Of a stretch of DNA of 64,000 bases, positions 53,994 through 62,289 are shown in pieces (the first letter of the stretch is position 1; every line of letters begins with the position of its first letter). Both the position numbers and the translations under genes were made by a program. Origin of the DNA: Phycisphaerae bacterium. GTDB taxonomy: Bacteria; Planctomycetota; Phycisphaerae; Phycisphaerales; UBA1924. The notes beneath the pieces were generated by a model. The model was not told the DNA's origin. It searched no databases and saw nothing but the letters and a program-made list of their open reading frames with translations. Location: the NCBI GenBank assembly GCA_016873295.1, contig VGXM01000001.1, positions 124,001-188,000 on the forward strand. Direction: 5' to 3'.

Positions 53994-55100
53994 ATGAAGA
54001 CCGCCACCAAGCGCAAGTCCAAGCCCAGCGCCAAGAAGCCCGCCAAGCCGGCCAAGACCGGCAAGGCGACCAGGCCCGGGGCCAAGCCCGCCCGGCACGC
54101 CGCGGGCAACGGCGCCGTCGCCAGGCCCACCCGCCCCGCGCCCCGCGCCGCCGAGTCGGCCTCCCAGGTCGCCCGCCTCTCGGGCATGGCCGCCGAGGAT
54201 CGCCCCATCATCTACGTCAACGGGCGCTACCTCCCCAAGAACCAGGCCGCGATCAGCGTCTACGACCACGGGCTGCTCTACGGCGACGGGATCTTCGAGG
54301 GCATCCGGGTCTACCGCGGCAGGATCTTCAAGCTCGAGCAGCACATGGACCGCCTCTGGCGGTCCGCCGAGGGCATCCGCCTGACCATCCCCATCTCCCG
54401 CAAGGAGATGATCGAGATCCAGCGCGAGTGCATCCGCGTCAACAACCTCTACGACGCCTACATCCGCCTCCTCGTCACGCGCGGGCACGGCACGCTGGGG
54501 CTCGACCCCCGCAAGTGCCCCAGGCCCGGCGTGATCTGCATCGCCGACCAGATCGCCCTCTACCCCCCCGAGATGTACGAGGAGGGCATGCGCGTCGTCG
54601 TCGCCAACCGACCCCGCATCCCCGTCGCCGCCCTCGACCCCCGCATCAAGAGCCTCAACTACCTCAACAACATCCTGGCCAAGTGCGAGGGCATCGACCA
54701 CGGCTGCCACGAGGTCATCATGCTCAACGGCGAGGGCTACGTCGCCGAGTGCTCGGGCGACAACATCTTCGTGGTCAAGAACGGCGACGTCTTCACGCCC
54801 CCCACCCAGGCCGGGGCCCTGGAGGGGATCACCCGCCAGTTCGTGATGGACACCCTGGGGCCCGACTGCGGCGTGCGCTGCGTCGAGAAGATGATGCGCC
54901 TCGACGACGTCCTCGAGGCCGACGAGGTCTTCCTCACCGGCTCCGCCGCCGAGATGGTCGCCGTCACCCAGATCGACCAGCACGACGGCACCCGCATCAC
55001 CCGCTCCACCCGCATCACCCACGGCGAGGGCCCCATCACCGCCCGCCTCCGCGCCCGCTTCCGCCAGATCGTGACGGGCGACCACATCCCGGAGGATTGA
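53994..55100 (+). CDS. ilvE: Branched-chain amino acid aminotransferase with Lys/Ala/Pro-rich N-terminal tail
   Basis: 368 residues. A fold-type IV PLP enzyme that forms Val, Leu and Ile from their oxo-acids. The catalytic core begins at about residue 65 (RPIIYVNGRYLPKNQAAISVYDHGLLYGDGIFEGIRVY); the PLP Lys is in LDPRIKSLNYLNN, and CSGDNIFVV and FLTGSAAEMVAVTQID follow. The first 64 residues are basic and rich in Lys, Ala and Pro (KRKSKPSAKKPAKPAKTGK), like a histone H1 tail. The TATAGT promoter and GGGAG site both favour translation from 53994; an internal ATG at 54186 would give the core alone. Confidence 0.95.
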   Translation: MKTATKRKSKPSAKKPAKPAKTGKATRPGAKPARHAAGNGAVARPTRPAPRAAESASQVARLSGMAAEDRPIIYVNGRYLPKNQAAISVYDHGLLYGDGIFEGIRVYRGRIFKLEQHMDRLWRSAEGIRLTIPISRKEMIEIQRECIRVNNLYDAYIRLLVTRGHGTLGLDPRKCPRPGVICIADQIALYPPEMYEEGMRVVVANRPRIPVAALDPRIKSLNYLNNILAKCEGIDHGCHEVIMLNGEGYVAECSGDNIFVVKNGDVFTPPTQAGALEGITRQFVMDTLGPDCGVRCVEKMMRLDDVLEADEVFLTGSAAEMVAVTQIDQHDGTRITRSTRITHGEGPITARLRARFRQIVTGDHIPED

Positions 55101-55589
55101 AGACCCTCCCATCGCGGCCGGTCTCGGCCGCGCGGCGGGCACCCAGTTCCACCTGCCGCGAGCCTACGACGCCCCGGCTGGAATGCCGCCCAACCGTCCC
55201 GGGCGCCTCCCACCCCAAAACCCGCTTGACATCCCCCTCTGTATCTTGAACCCAAGGCACGGAGACGGTCTTCCCGCCCTGTCCGCAGGGCGAGCGGAGC
55301 GAGCGTTGCGGACAGCGCGGCCGGGCGTCGCTGCGTGAATCGGATGAGCCTCGAGATCGCGGACGGAAGGGCGTGCGGCAGCCCCTCGACCGCGGTCTGT
55401 GACGTCAGTTCACCCGACGCATCGCCCGGCAGGACCTCGGAGAAGACCCGGAAGGCGGCGTGCTTCACCTGCTCCAACGCCAACCCGATGAACTGGTATT
55501 TCGGGAGCTGCCAAGACCCGCCGTCGGGCGTGGTCGTCCACCTGCGGGAACCCGGCGCTCCGACGCGAGTAACCGGCAAGGACGCCGCT
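55101..55589. other. Intergenic stretch between ilvE and repeat copy B
   Basis: 489 bases. The first part has no gene. On the minus strand from about 55560 down to 55335 one frame has a high share of G/C at third codon positions and reads as a plausible protein fragment (WQLPKYQFIGLALEQVKHAA, then FRVFSEVLPGD and SRLIRFTQRR). It lacks a start codon and abuts repeat copy B. Confidence 0.4.
55240..55589 (-). pseudogene. Possible gene remnant truncated at repeat copy B
   Basis: A minus-strand frame with coding-like codon use (nearly all third positions G or C between 55335 and 55560) runs out of the repeat boundary at 55590 with no start codon. The 3' limit is uncertain. No family was recognised. 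It could be a gene whose 5' part was replaced by the element, or a chance frame. Confidence 0.3.
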
Positions 55590-55993
55590 GGGCGCGAGTC
55601 GGAAGCACGTGCACCAAGGCGCGGGCGGACGCCGCGGGTGCCACGGGCGATCCGCCCGGCGATCGCCCGTGCCGGCGTCCGGACGGGCGTCGAACAGCCG
55701 CACGGGTCACGGGCGAAGCGCCCGATGACCCGTGGCACCCGGAGCCACAAGGGTGCCACGGGCGAGCTCGGTCGCCCGTGCCGGCTTGCGGACGGGCCTC
55801 GAACAGCCGCACGGGTCACGGGCGAAGCGCCCGATGACCCGTGGCACCCGGAGCCACAAGGGTGCCACGGGCGAGCTCGGTCGCCCGTGCCGCCCTTTCG
55901 AACGGTCACACAGCCGCACGGGTCATCGGGCGAAGCGCCCGATGACCCGTGGCACCCGGAGCGCATCCGTCCACGGACTCCCGACTCGCGCCA
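55590..55993 (-). repeat. MITE-like repeat, copy B (expanded, 404 bp)
   Basis: Opposite orientation to copy A. Terminal inverted repeats at 55590-55605 and 55978-55993 each differ by one base from the consensus TGGCGCGAGTCGGAAG. The interior holds three tandem modules starting at 55636, 55751 and 55860 (periods 115 and 109 bp). Each has a CACGGGCGA... hairpin, a spacer with CGAACAGCCG or a variant, and a hairpin ending CGCCCGATGACCCGTGGCAC. Copies A and C show one module. Confidence 0.8.
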
Positions 55994-56072
55994 CCAGGAC
56001 GGTTCCGCCCGAGATCCGCATCGATGCCGACGGGCGTGTCATCAGCCGCGCGTGGGGCGGCCCGAGGCCCGC

Positions 56073-56078
56073 TAATCT
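56073..56078 (+). promoter_or_regulatory. -10 box of the DUF486 gene
   Basis: TAATCT six bases before the ATG at 56085. Confidence 0.55.
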
Positions 56079-56084
56079 GATGCC

Positions 56085-56468
56085 ATGACCGCATGGCTTC
56101 CCGGGTGGGTGCCCAACTGGCTCCCCACTGTCGCGCTCCTTGTCGCCTCCAACTCCTTCATGACCTTCGCGTGGTACTACCACGTCAAGCAGAAGACCTG
56201 GCCTCTGGTCACCGCCATCCTGGTCTCGTGGCTCATCGCCCTGCCGGAATACGTGCTGGCGGTCCCCGCCAACCGCTTCGGGCACGAGTCGCGGGGCGGG
56301 CCCTTCTCGCTCTCGCAGCTCAAAGTGGTGCAGGAGGCGGTCACGCTGATCGTGTTCGCGGCGTTCGCGATCCTGATCGCCAAGGAGAAGCCGCGATGGA
56401 ACGAGTACGTGGCATTCCTGCTCATCTTCGCGGCGGTGGCGGTCGCCATGATGGGGCGGAAGAACTGA
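56085..56468 (+). CDS. DUF486 (DMT-type) small membrane protein
   Basis: 127 residues, four membrane segments. WLPTVALLVASNSFMTFAWYYHVK, SWLIALPEYVLAVPANR, SLSQLKVVQEAVTLIVFAAFAIL and FLLIFAAVAVAMMG match the DUF486 family, which belongs to the drug/metabolite transporter-like group. Function unknown. It is 10 bases upstream of the SLC13 transporter and likely co-transcribed with it. Confidence 0.9.
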   Translation: MTAWLPGWVPNWLPTVALLVASNSFMTFAWYYHVKQKTWPLVTAILVSWLIALPEYVLAVPANRFGHESRGGPFSLSQLKVVQEAVTLIVFAAFAILIAKEKPRWNEYVAFLLIFAAVAVAMMGRKN

Positions 56469-56478
56469 CGGGGGGACG

Positions 56479-58005
56479 ATGACGGGCCGGGAGGTCGGGA
56501 CACCGCTGGTGCCGCGCTGGCTCGGGCTGTTGCTCGGGCCCTTGAGCGCGCTGGCGCTGTGGCTGGTGCTGCCGTCAGCGGAACTGGACGGGGCGGGTCA
56601 GCTGGTGGCGGGACTGACGCCCGAAGGTCGATTGACCATCGCCGCCGGGGCGTGGCTGGCGGCGTGGTGGCTGACGGAGGCGATCCCGATCGAGGCGGCG
56701 GGGCTGCTGCCGCTGGCGCTCTTCCCCGTGCTGGGCGTGGCGACGATGCGCCAGGCCGCGGCGCCCTTCGCCAACGAGGTCATCTTCCTCTTCATGGGGG
56801 GAATGCTGCTGGGGGCGGGGCTGGAGCGCTGGGGCCTGCACAGGCGGATCGCGCTCTCGATCATGCTCGCCGTGGGCACGCGCCCGGACCGGCTGATCGC
56901 GGGGATCATGCTCGCCACCGCGTTCATCAGCATGTGGGTGAGCAACACCGCCACCGCCGTGATGATGCTCCCCATCGCCGCCAGCGTCGTGCGCCTGGTC
57001 ATCGACCGCTCCTCCGCGTCTGACCTCCAGCGCCACCACTTCGGGTCGGCGGCGATGTTGGCGGTGGCGTACAGCGCGTCGATCGGCGGCGTCGCCACGC
57101 TCATCGGCACGCCCCCCAACGGCGTCATGGCGGCCTTCATCAAGGAGCAGTACGGCGAGTCCATCTCCTTCGCCCGATGGCTGGGCGTCGGGCTGCCCAC
57201 GGTCATCGTGCTGCTGCCCGCGGCGTGGCTGCTGCTCACCCGGGCGCTCTTCCGACTGCCGCGCGACCCCCTCCCCGACGCCGCCGGCATGCTCCACGCC
57301 GACCTGGCCGCCCTGGGCCCGATGGGACGTGGGGAGCGGTCGGTGCTGATCGTCTTCGCGTGCGCGGCTCTGGCGTGGATCTTCCGCGAGCCGCTGAGCC
57401 TGGCGCTGGGGCTCTATACACCCCGCGCGGGGCGCAAGCCCGACCTGTGGCTCACGGACGCGGGCATCGCCATCATCGCCGCGCTCACGCTCTTCGTGCT
57501 GCCCGCCGGCAGGCGCACGCCCGTGCTCGACTGGGCGACGGCTTCGCGCATCCCCTGGGGCGTGCTGCTGCTCTTCGGCGGCGGGCTGAGCCTGGCCGAC
57601 GCGGTCACCACCCACGGCGTCGATGAAGCCATCGGGCGCATCTTCCAGGGGCTCGCGGGCGTGCACCCCATCATCATCGTGCTCGCCGTCACCGCCGTCG
57701 TCGTCTTCGTGACGGAGATCGGGAGCAACACGGCGGTGACGACGACCTTCCTGCCGGTGGTGGCGGCGGTGGCGCTCAAGCTGGGCGTGCCGCCCTACCC
57801 CCTCGCGGTCGCGGTGGCGCTCTCGGCCAGCTGCGCGTTCATGATGCCCAGCGGCACGCCCCCCAACGCCCTGGTCTTCAGCGCCGGGCACCTGCGCGTG
57901 CACGAGATGGTCAAGGCCGGGTTCTGGCTCAACCTGGTGTCGATCGCGACGATCACGGGCGTGGCATATTGGCTGGTCGGGCTCTTCCTGGGGGGGCTTG
58001 ATTAA
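56479..58005 (+). CDS. SLC13/DASS-family sodium-coupled anion transporter
   Basis: 508 residues, start preceded by GGGGGGACG. Eleven to thirteen membrane segments. Two substrate/Na-binding Ser-Asn-Thr motifs: SNTATAVMMLPIAASV and GSNTAVTTTFLPVVAAV; GTPPNG occurs after the first and GTPPNALVF after the second, as in dicarboxylate or sulfate carriers of the DASS family. It should import dicarboxylates or sulfate with Na+. Its last 34 codons recur as a fragment at 60822-60926. Confidence 0.93.
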   Translation: MTGREVGTPLVPRWLGLLLGPLSALALWLVLPSAELDGAGQLVAGLTPEGRLTIAAGAWLAAWWLTEAIPIEAAGLLPLALFPVLGVATMRQAAAPFANEVIFLFMGGMLLGAGLERWGLHRRIALSIMLAVGTRPDRLIAGIMLATAFISMWVSNTATAVMMLPIAASVVRLVIDRSSASDLQRHHFGSAAMLAVAYSASIGGVATLIGTPPNGVMAAFIKEQYGESISFARWLGVGLPTVIVLLPAAWLLLTRALFRLPRDPLPDAAGMLHADLAALGPMGRGERSVLIVFACAALAWIFREPLSLALGLYTPRAGRKPDLWLTDAGIAIIAALTLFVLPAGRRTPVLDWATASRIPWGVLLLFGGGLSLADAVTTHGVDEAIGRIFQGLAGVHPIIIVLAVTAVVVFVTEIGSNTAVTTTFLPVVAAVALKLGVPPYPLAVAVALSASCAFMMPSGTPPNALVFSAGHLRVHEMVKAGFWLNLVSIATITGVAYWLVGLFLGGLD

Positions 58006-58079
58006 TCCGGCGACGCAAGCGGGACGGGCTCCGGCGGATTGTCGCTGCTGATCACAACCAACGGCGAAACGGGCTTCTC
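58002..58079 (-). pseudogene. Remnant of the 60927 gene C-terminus
   Basis: A 25-codon minus-strand stretch ending in TAA (58004-58002) aligns without gaps to the last 25 codons of the gene at 60927-61445: 12 of 25 residues are identical, including a shared NPP and C-terminal ASP. The stop codon overlaps the SLC13 stop, just as the full gene's stop abuts the SLC13 fragment's stop. Confidence 0.6.
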
Positions 58080-58178
58080 CGCCAGCACCGGCACTCATGC
58101 CCCTGCCGCACCGCAGACGGCCGCGAGCAGCGAGCAAGCGCAATCTCCTGTTGGGACCCCTGAACAACCCAGCCTGAG

Positions 58179-58203
58179 CGGGACAGGCGTCCCGCCTGTC
58201 CCG
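58179..58203. terminator. Hairpin downstream of the SLC13 gene
   Basis: CGGGACAGGCG (58179-58189), loop TCC, CGCCTGTCCCG (58193-58203). No T run follows. It could be a terminator or a REP-like hairpin. Confidence 0.4.
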
Positions 58204-58291
58204 AGAATCACAGGCCCGCGCGCACGCGCCGGTCCTTCGCGCCCCGGTTGTTCAGATGCCCCTGACCATCGCCGGCGCGGGCATGGCATGC

Positions 58292-58297
58292 TATGAT
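58292..58297 (+). promoter_or_regulatory. -10 box of the lipoprotein-metalloprotease unit
   Basis: TATGAT 25 bases before the ATG at 58323, with AGGAGG (58311-58316) as Shine-Dalgarno. Confidence 0.55.
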
Positions 58298-58322
58298 CGA
58301 GCGCTACGAAAGGAGGCGCCTC

Positions 58323-58820
58323 ATGCGCGCCGCACGGAAGTTGGCCGCGATCGGCGCGTGTGTGCTGTCGGCGCTCCTGGGCGCTTGTCAAGCCAGGATC
58401 GCGGGACCGTTCCCCAAGGAAGTGGTCATCGAGGTCGAGACCAGGGCGCACACGATCGTCTTCGACCAGGAAGCCGAGCGCCCGCCAGACTACGTGCCCC
58501 TGATCACGATGCACCAGGGGCGGCGGCACGAGGGCCTTCTGCTCATCCCCGGGTCGGGTTCCTGGGGCGGCCCGCCGTTTCATGTGCGTCACAGGGGCAC
58601 GCTCGGGGGCTACTCCCTCAGGGTGCCGCAGCAGGTCCGGCGCAGCCACGAGGGCGTCTGGGATATCGACTTCGCCGGCAGCATCAGCATGACCTCCCAG
58701 GCCGTGGAGGCCGCGGCACACACGCCCATACCCGTCCGCATCCCCGTGACGGTCCCCATCCGAGGAATTGGCAAGCCCAGGATTCCCTTGGAAGGCGAGA
58801 TTCCACGGTTGTATCGGTAA
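58323..58820 (+). CDS. Putative lipoprotein
   Basis: 165 residues; start set by AGGAGG at 58311-58316. An N-terminal signal with lipobox LLGAC (Cys at about 22) precedes a beta-rich domain (VVIEVETRAHTIVFDQEAE, PFHVRHRGTLGGYSLRVPQQ, IPVRIPVTVPIRGIGK). No family recognised. The metalloprotease gene follows after 27 bases, so the two are probably one operon and the lipoprotein may assist or tether the protease. That is inference. Confidence 0.75.
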   Translation: MRAARKLAAIGACVLSALLGACQARIAGPFPKEVVIEVETRAHTIVFDQEAERPPDYVPLITMHQGRRHEGLLLIPGSGSWGGPPFHVRHRGTLGGYSLRVPQQVRRSHEGVWDIDFAGSISMTSQAVEAAAHTPIPVRIPVTVPIRGIGKPRIPLEGEIPRLYR

Positions 58821-58847
58821 AACCGACAGACCCAGGAAGCGAAAGCC

Positions 58848-60755
58848 ATGATTCCAGCATGCCTTGTCGGACGTGCCCTCATCGCCACGGCTTTGGGCAC
58901 CGCAGCTATGGCTGCGCGAGCACACTCGGATGACCAGCGCGTGGTCAGCGCCGTTCCCCTCCGTCTCAGCGTGGGCCCGACGGGCGAGTGGACACTGCAC
59001 ACGGCCCCCATCGAGCCGGCGCCGCTCGCCGCGGTGCGCCATCGCCTCCCGGATTCCATCCCCGTCGAACCGGCCAACACGCGGGGCGGGTTTGACCCCG
59101 GTCTGCGGCTCCAGCTCCTCCACGACCCGCGCTCTCCGAACCACCCCGTGCGCTACCCCGCCGAAGTCTGGCTCATGCCCGACGGTCGCTGGGTCATCGA
59201 CGACGGCTTCCTGTCCCGCGGCGCGGGGTGGCAGCCGGACGACTGGTCGCGACCGCTGCCGCATTCCGTCTCGATGCCGGTGCGCATCTGCGTCGATACG
59301 GCGCTCGAACGCGTGGAGCCGGTCCGGGCCGTCGGCCGCCCCGAGCAGACCACGATCACGTACACCTACGCGCACGCCGGCGCGCCCGCGGGCATGAACG
59401 AGGCGGACGTTCGCCGCGCCCTCGACCGCGCCGCGGCAACCTGGCGTCAACTCCTGACACTGGAGGGTCTTGAGCTTGTCTTCGAGTTCTCCTGGCAATC
59501 GCTGCCGGCGGGCGTGCTCGCCGAGGCTAATGTGTACCTTGATCGGGACCACCGTTCCTACTTCGGAATCCGCGACGCCATGCAGGCGGCCATGAACGGG
59601 CCCGACTTCGACCCGTGGGAGGAGTTCGTCTACGACTTCCTCCCCGCCGGCACCTCGATCTCCTTCGCCCGCCTGGGAAACCCGAACGCGTCAACCACGC
59701 GCCTCATGCTCCCGGTGCCACTTCTCAACAAGTGGTACAACGCCCGCCTCGGGCGCGTGATGGTTACGACGTTCAACTCCAACTTCGCGGCGGCCGACTT
59801 CGACCTTGACGGGCGCGTGGGAACACCGCCCATCGACCCAACCGCGGTTGATTTCGAGGGCGTCGTCATCCATGAGATGGGGCACCACATGGGATTCGTG
59901 TCGGAGGCCGGCCTGGCGGCCCAGTTCCATCCCCACCTGTCGAACTGGGATCTCTTCCGTTTCGCGACCGCCCTGGGGCCCGACATCAATCCCCAGGAGT
60001 TTCAGACCGCCCACCGCCAACTCACGCGGGGCGAGGGCGCCATCGCGGCCACAGCGCTCAACAGCGCGACGCACGTGTACGACCTCGACAGCGGGAGCCA
60101 GACGGGCGAGGACTACCAAGCGTCGCACTGGCGGGACTATCTCGTCGCGGATCCGGACTACATCGGCATGATGGACACGGGGCAAGAGCTGGGGGAATCC
60201 CTGCTGCTGAACAACTCCTACTTCACGAGCGCGGACCTTCGGGCCTTCGACATCATGGGCTACGACATCGCTCAGAATGCAGTTGCTCCCGCGCCGGCGC
60301 CGGCGCAACCCGTCAACCCCGCGCCCGGCCAGCCTCGCTCGCCGGTCGGGCCCATCGCGCTGGAGTGGTCGCCGGGGGTCGCGCCCGTCGACTACACGGT
60401 CTTCGTGCTCGATCGTGGGCCGATCGGCACGTGGCCCGGCGAGCTCGTCTGGCTGGAGCGCGACCTGGCCGGCCCGCCGAGCACCATCCCGCCCGACACG
60501 CTGCTCTTCAATCGCCGATACGACTGGACCGTGAGCACAAGCAACTGGCGCGGCTACGCCCGGGCCTCGTCGAACTTCAACACCGGCTTGTGCCAGGGGG
60601 ACTGGAACGGGGACGCCGCCGTCGACTTCAACGACCTGCTCATGTTCCTGAACCTCTTCAATGCCCAGGACCCTCGCGCCGACATCGACGGAGACGGCGT
60701 CGTGGACTTCAACGACTACCTGGCGTTCTTGAATCTCTACGGGGCCCCGTGCTGA
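58848..60755 (+). CDS. Secreted zinc metalloprotease with C-terminal GC-type dockerin
   Basis: 635 residues. Signal peptide ends near residue 26 (ARAHS). The zinc site HEMGHHMGF (residues 342-350) is a HExxHxxGF variant of the metzincin type, in an NF038122-like secreted protease. A Pro-rich linker and a 100-residue beta domain follow. The final 50 residues form a dockerin: CQGDWNGDAAVDFNDLLMFL and ADIDGDGVVDFNDYLAFL are two calcium loops bounded by Cys at both ends, the GC-type found in planctomycetes. Cohesin partners are not in the window. Confidence 0.9.
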   Translation: MIPACLVGRALIATALGTAAMAARAHSDDQRVVSAVPLRLSVGPTGEWTLHTAPIEPAPLAAVRHRLPDSIPVEPANTRGGFDPGLRLQLLHDPRSPNHPVRYPAEVWLMPDGRWVIDDGFLSRGAGWQPDDWSRPLPHSVSMPVRICVDTALERVEPVRAVGRPEQTTITYTYAHAGAPAGMNEADVRRALDRAAATWRQLLTLEGLELVFEFSWQSLPAGVLAEANVYLDRDHRSYFGIRDAMQAAMNGPDFDPWEEFVYDFLPAGTSISFARLGNPNASTTRLMLPVPLLNKWYNARLGRVMVTTFNSNFAAADFDLDGRVGTPPIDPTAVDFEGVVIHEMGHHMGFVSEAGLAAQFHPHLSNWDLFRFATALGPDINPQEFQTAHRQLTRGEGAIAATALNSATHVYDLDSGSQTGEDYQASHWRDYLVADPDYIGMMDTGQELGESLLLNNSYFTSADLRAFDIMGYDIAQNAVAPAPAPAQPVNPAPGQPRSPVGPIALEWSPGVAPVDYTVFVLDRGPIGTWPGELVWLERDLAGPPSTIPPDTLLFNRRYDWTVSTSNWRGYARASSNFNTGLCQGDWNGDAAVDFNDLLMFLNLFNAQDPRADIDGDGVVDFNDYLAFLNLYGAPC

Positions 60756-60821
60756 TCCCGCCAGCGCGCCACGAATGAGGATCTGCCGCGTGCGCCGCGG
60801 GGCGCGACCGTCCGACGCTCG

Positions 60822-60926
60822 CTGCACGAGATGGTCAAGGCCGGGTTCTGGCTCAACCTGGCGTCGATCGCGACGATCACGCTCGTGTGCTCCACGCTCG
60901 TCGGGCTCTTCCTGGGGATCGCGTGA
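60822..60926 (+). pseudogene. Fragment of an SLC13 transporter C-terminus
   Basis: The frame LHEMVKAGFWLNLASIATIT...LVGLFLG ends in TGA at 60924-60926 and matches the last 34 codons of the SLC13 gene (57900-58005); the first 57 bases differ at very few positions. There is no start or upstream part, so this is a remnant of a second copy. Confidence 0.8.
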
Positions 60927-61445
60927 TCAACCGGGCGACGCGGGCGGGCCGGGCGCCGGCGGATTGCCGCTCCTGGTTAGGACCCACGGCGTGAGGGGCT
61001 CGTCCGCCGCCCGCGCCGCGCCGAAGAGCGACCATGCCTTGATCACCGTCCCGTCCTCCGAAGCGGCGTGCAGCCCGACCTGGGCCGTCTTGCCCAGCAA
61101 CAGGCGGTCGATCAGGAAGGCGACGATGCCGGCGTCCTCGGCGTCGTCGGTGCAGGCCCATTGGTCGGGGTCGCGGTTGACACTGCACTCGGCCACGTGG
61201 AACCGCTCCCCCTCCTTGCGGAACCGAACCTCATAGACACACACTCCCGTCCACGAGCGGTGGCAGTGCAGCACGTCGCCCTCCAGGAAGAGGAACCACT
61301 TGTCCTCCATCTGGCTTGGGATCAGGCCCCGGGCGATGCGGGCGTATTCCGAGGGCGAATACGAGCGTTCGAGCCTGATCAGCGCCCGCCGGGCGGGCAG
61401 GGGATGGTTCTCCCACGATTCCCGATCCGCGGCTTGCTCGCGCAT
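60927..61445 (-). CDS. Hypothetical cytoplasmic protein
   Basis: 172 residues; GGAGAGG before the ATG at 61445 and TATGAT at 61491-61486 support the start. The mid-section (KWFLFLEGDVLHCHRSWTG then CVYEVRFRKEGERFHVAEC) resembles a small beta-sheet domain with two or three Cys; AGIVAFLIDRLLLGK and a Pro-rich C-terminus follow. No family was recognised. Its stop directly abuts the stop of the SLC13 fragment. The same C-terminus, diverged, exists at 58002-58079. Confidence 0.65.
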   Translation of the reverse strand: MREQAADRESWENHPLPARRALIRLERSYSPSEYARIARGLIPSQMEDKWFLFLEGDVLHCHRSWTGVCVYEVRFRKEGERFHVAECSVNRDPDQWACTDDAEDAGIVAFLIDRLLLGKTAQVGLHAASEDGTVIKAWSLFGAARAADEPLTPWVLTRSGNPPAPGPPASPG

Positions 61446-61485
61446 TGGCCTCTCCGGACGCCGGGAGCAGGGCCCGATCCGGAGG

Positions 61486-61491
61486 ATCATA
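61486..61491 (-). promoter_or_regulatory. -10 box of the 61445 gene
   Basis: TATGAT on the minus strand, about 40 bases before the ATG, followed by a Shine-Dalgarno. Confidence 0.5.
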
Positions 61492-61634
61492 CGGGCTCCA
61501 CTTGAACATCGCGCGCTGTTCGGCGCCCGGACGGGGAGCGAGGGCCTGGACCGCGCCGGCGCCGAGGCCTGGAACCGGATCACGCCGCCCGACATCCGCT
61601 CGACCTGCCACGCGGCACGGACAGAACGCACGAA

Positions 61635-62240
61635 CTAACCGGAGGCCGTATAGCCCGCCGAGCGCGTAGCCGCTCGATCGAAGTCGAGAGCGCCGCAGGA
61701 GTCGCAGCGTCCGCGCTCGTCCATCTGCCCCTTGAGGCAGACCTGGCACCGGAACGGATGGAGCAACTCCAGATCGGGTGCGCCGCACCCGCATTCGGGA
61801 CACACGTTCCTGAGCAGACCTCGGCAGTCGTACCCGCAGTGCTGGCAGCGAACGCCGCGGGGTATGACCCAGACACGCCACCGGGAATGGGCGATCGCGG
61901 CCGTGCTGACCTGCGCCCCCAGGGCCACGGCGGCGCCGAGCAGCGGATGCAGGGTGCCCAGCCCGATGCCGAGCGGGACGCTGACGCCCATTACGAGCGG
62001 GAGCGACCGCCCCAGTCGCGTTCCCCACAGCAGCGGCAGAAGGTACACGAGCGAGCCCAGCCCGAGCAGCCCTCCGTGGATCGCCATCAGCGGCGCGAAC
62101 GCCAGCACGAAGAGCGCCGGCTCGCCGAGCATCACGACGCAGAAGAGGAAGATGGCGCCGGTGCCCATGACACCGCCGGCGATGACCGCGGCCCCGGCGA
62201 TCAACACCGCGTCGCCGAAGTCGCGCTGGAGCCGCCGCAT
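61635..62240 (-). CDS. Membrane protein with two C-terminal zinc ribbons
   Basis: 201 residues. Three or four membrane segments (VLIAGAAVIAGGVMGTGAIF, LFVLAFAPLMAIHGGLLGLG, LPLVMGVSVPLGIGLGTL, LLGAAVALGA) are followed by CQHCGYDCRGLLRNVCPECG and CQVCLKGQMDERGRCDSCG. The CxxCGY...GL...CPECG pattern is a planctomycete-type zinc ribbon also seen at 14334. Function unknown. It is downstream of nuoF with a 49-base gap, same strand. Confidence 0.8.
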   Translation of the reverse strand: MRRLQRDFGDAVLIAGAAVIAGGVMGTGAIFLFCVVMLGEPALFVLAFAPLMAIHGGLLGLGSLVYLLPLLWGTRLGRSLPLVMGVSVPLGIGLGTLHPLLGAAVALGAQVSTAAIAHSRWRVWVIPRGVRCQHCGYDCRGLLRNVCPECGCGAPDLELLHPFRCQVCLKGQMDERGRCDSCGALDFDRAATRSAGYTASG

Positions 62241-62289
62241 TCTCCGGAGTACGGAGTGCCGCGCCCCGCGGTTCGGGCGGCGCGAGCCT

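Larger units (their letters stand above)
58006..58322 (+). other. Region between the SLC13 gene and the lipoprotein gene
   Basis: 317 bases. It contains the remnant above (to 58079), a perfect 11-bp hairpin at 58179-58203, and the lipoprotein promoter. No intact gene. Confidence 0.6.

Noticed and set aside
55227-55250. TTGACA followed by TATCTT as a promoter
   Set aside because: The spacing is only 10 bases, too short for a sigma-70 promoter, and no gene follows.
55636-55960. Tandem 109-115-bp modules resembling a CRISPR array
   Set aside because: Modules are near-identical throughout with no unique spacers, contain hairpins, and match single-module copies elsewhere; no cas genes are present.
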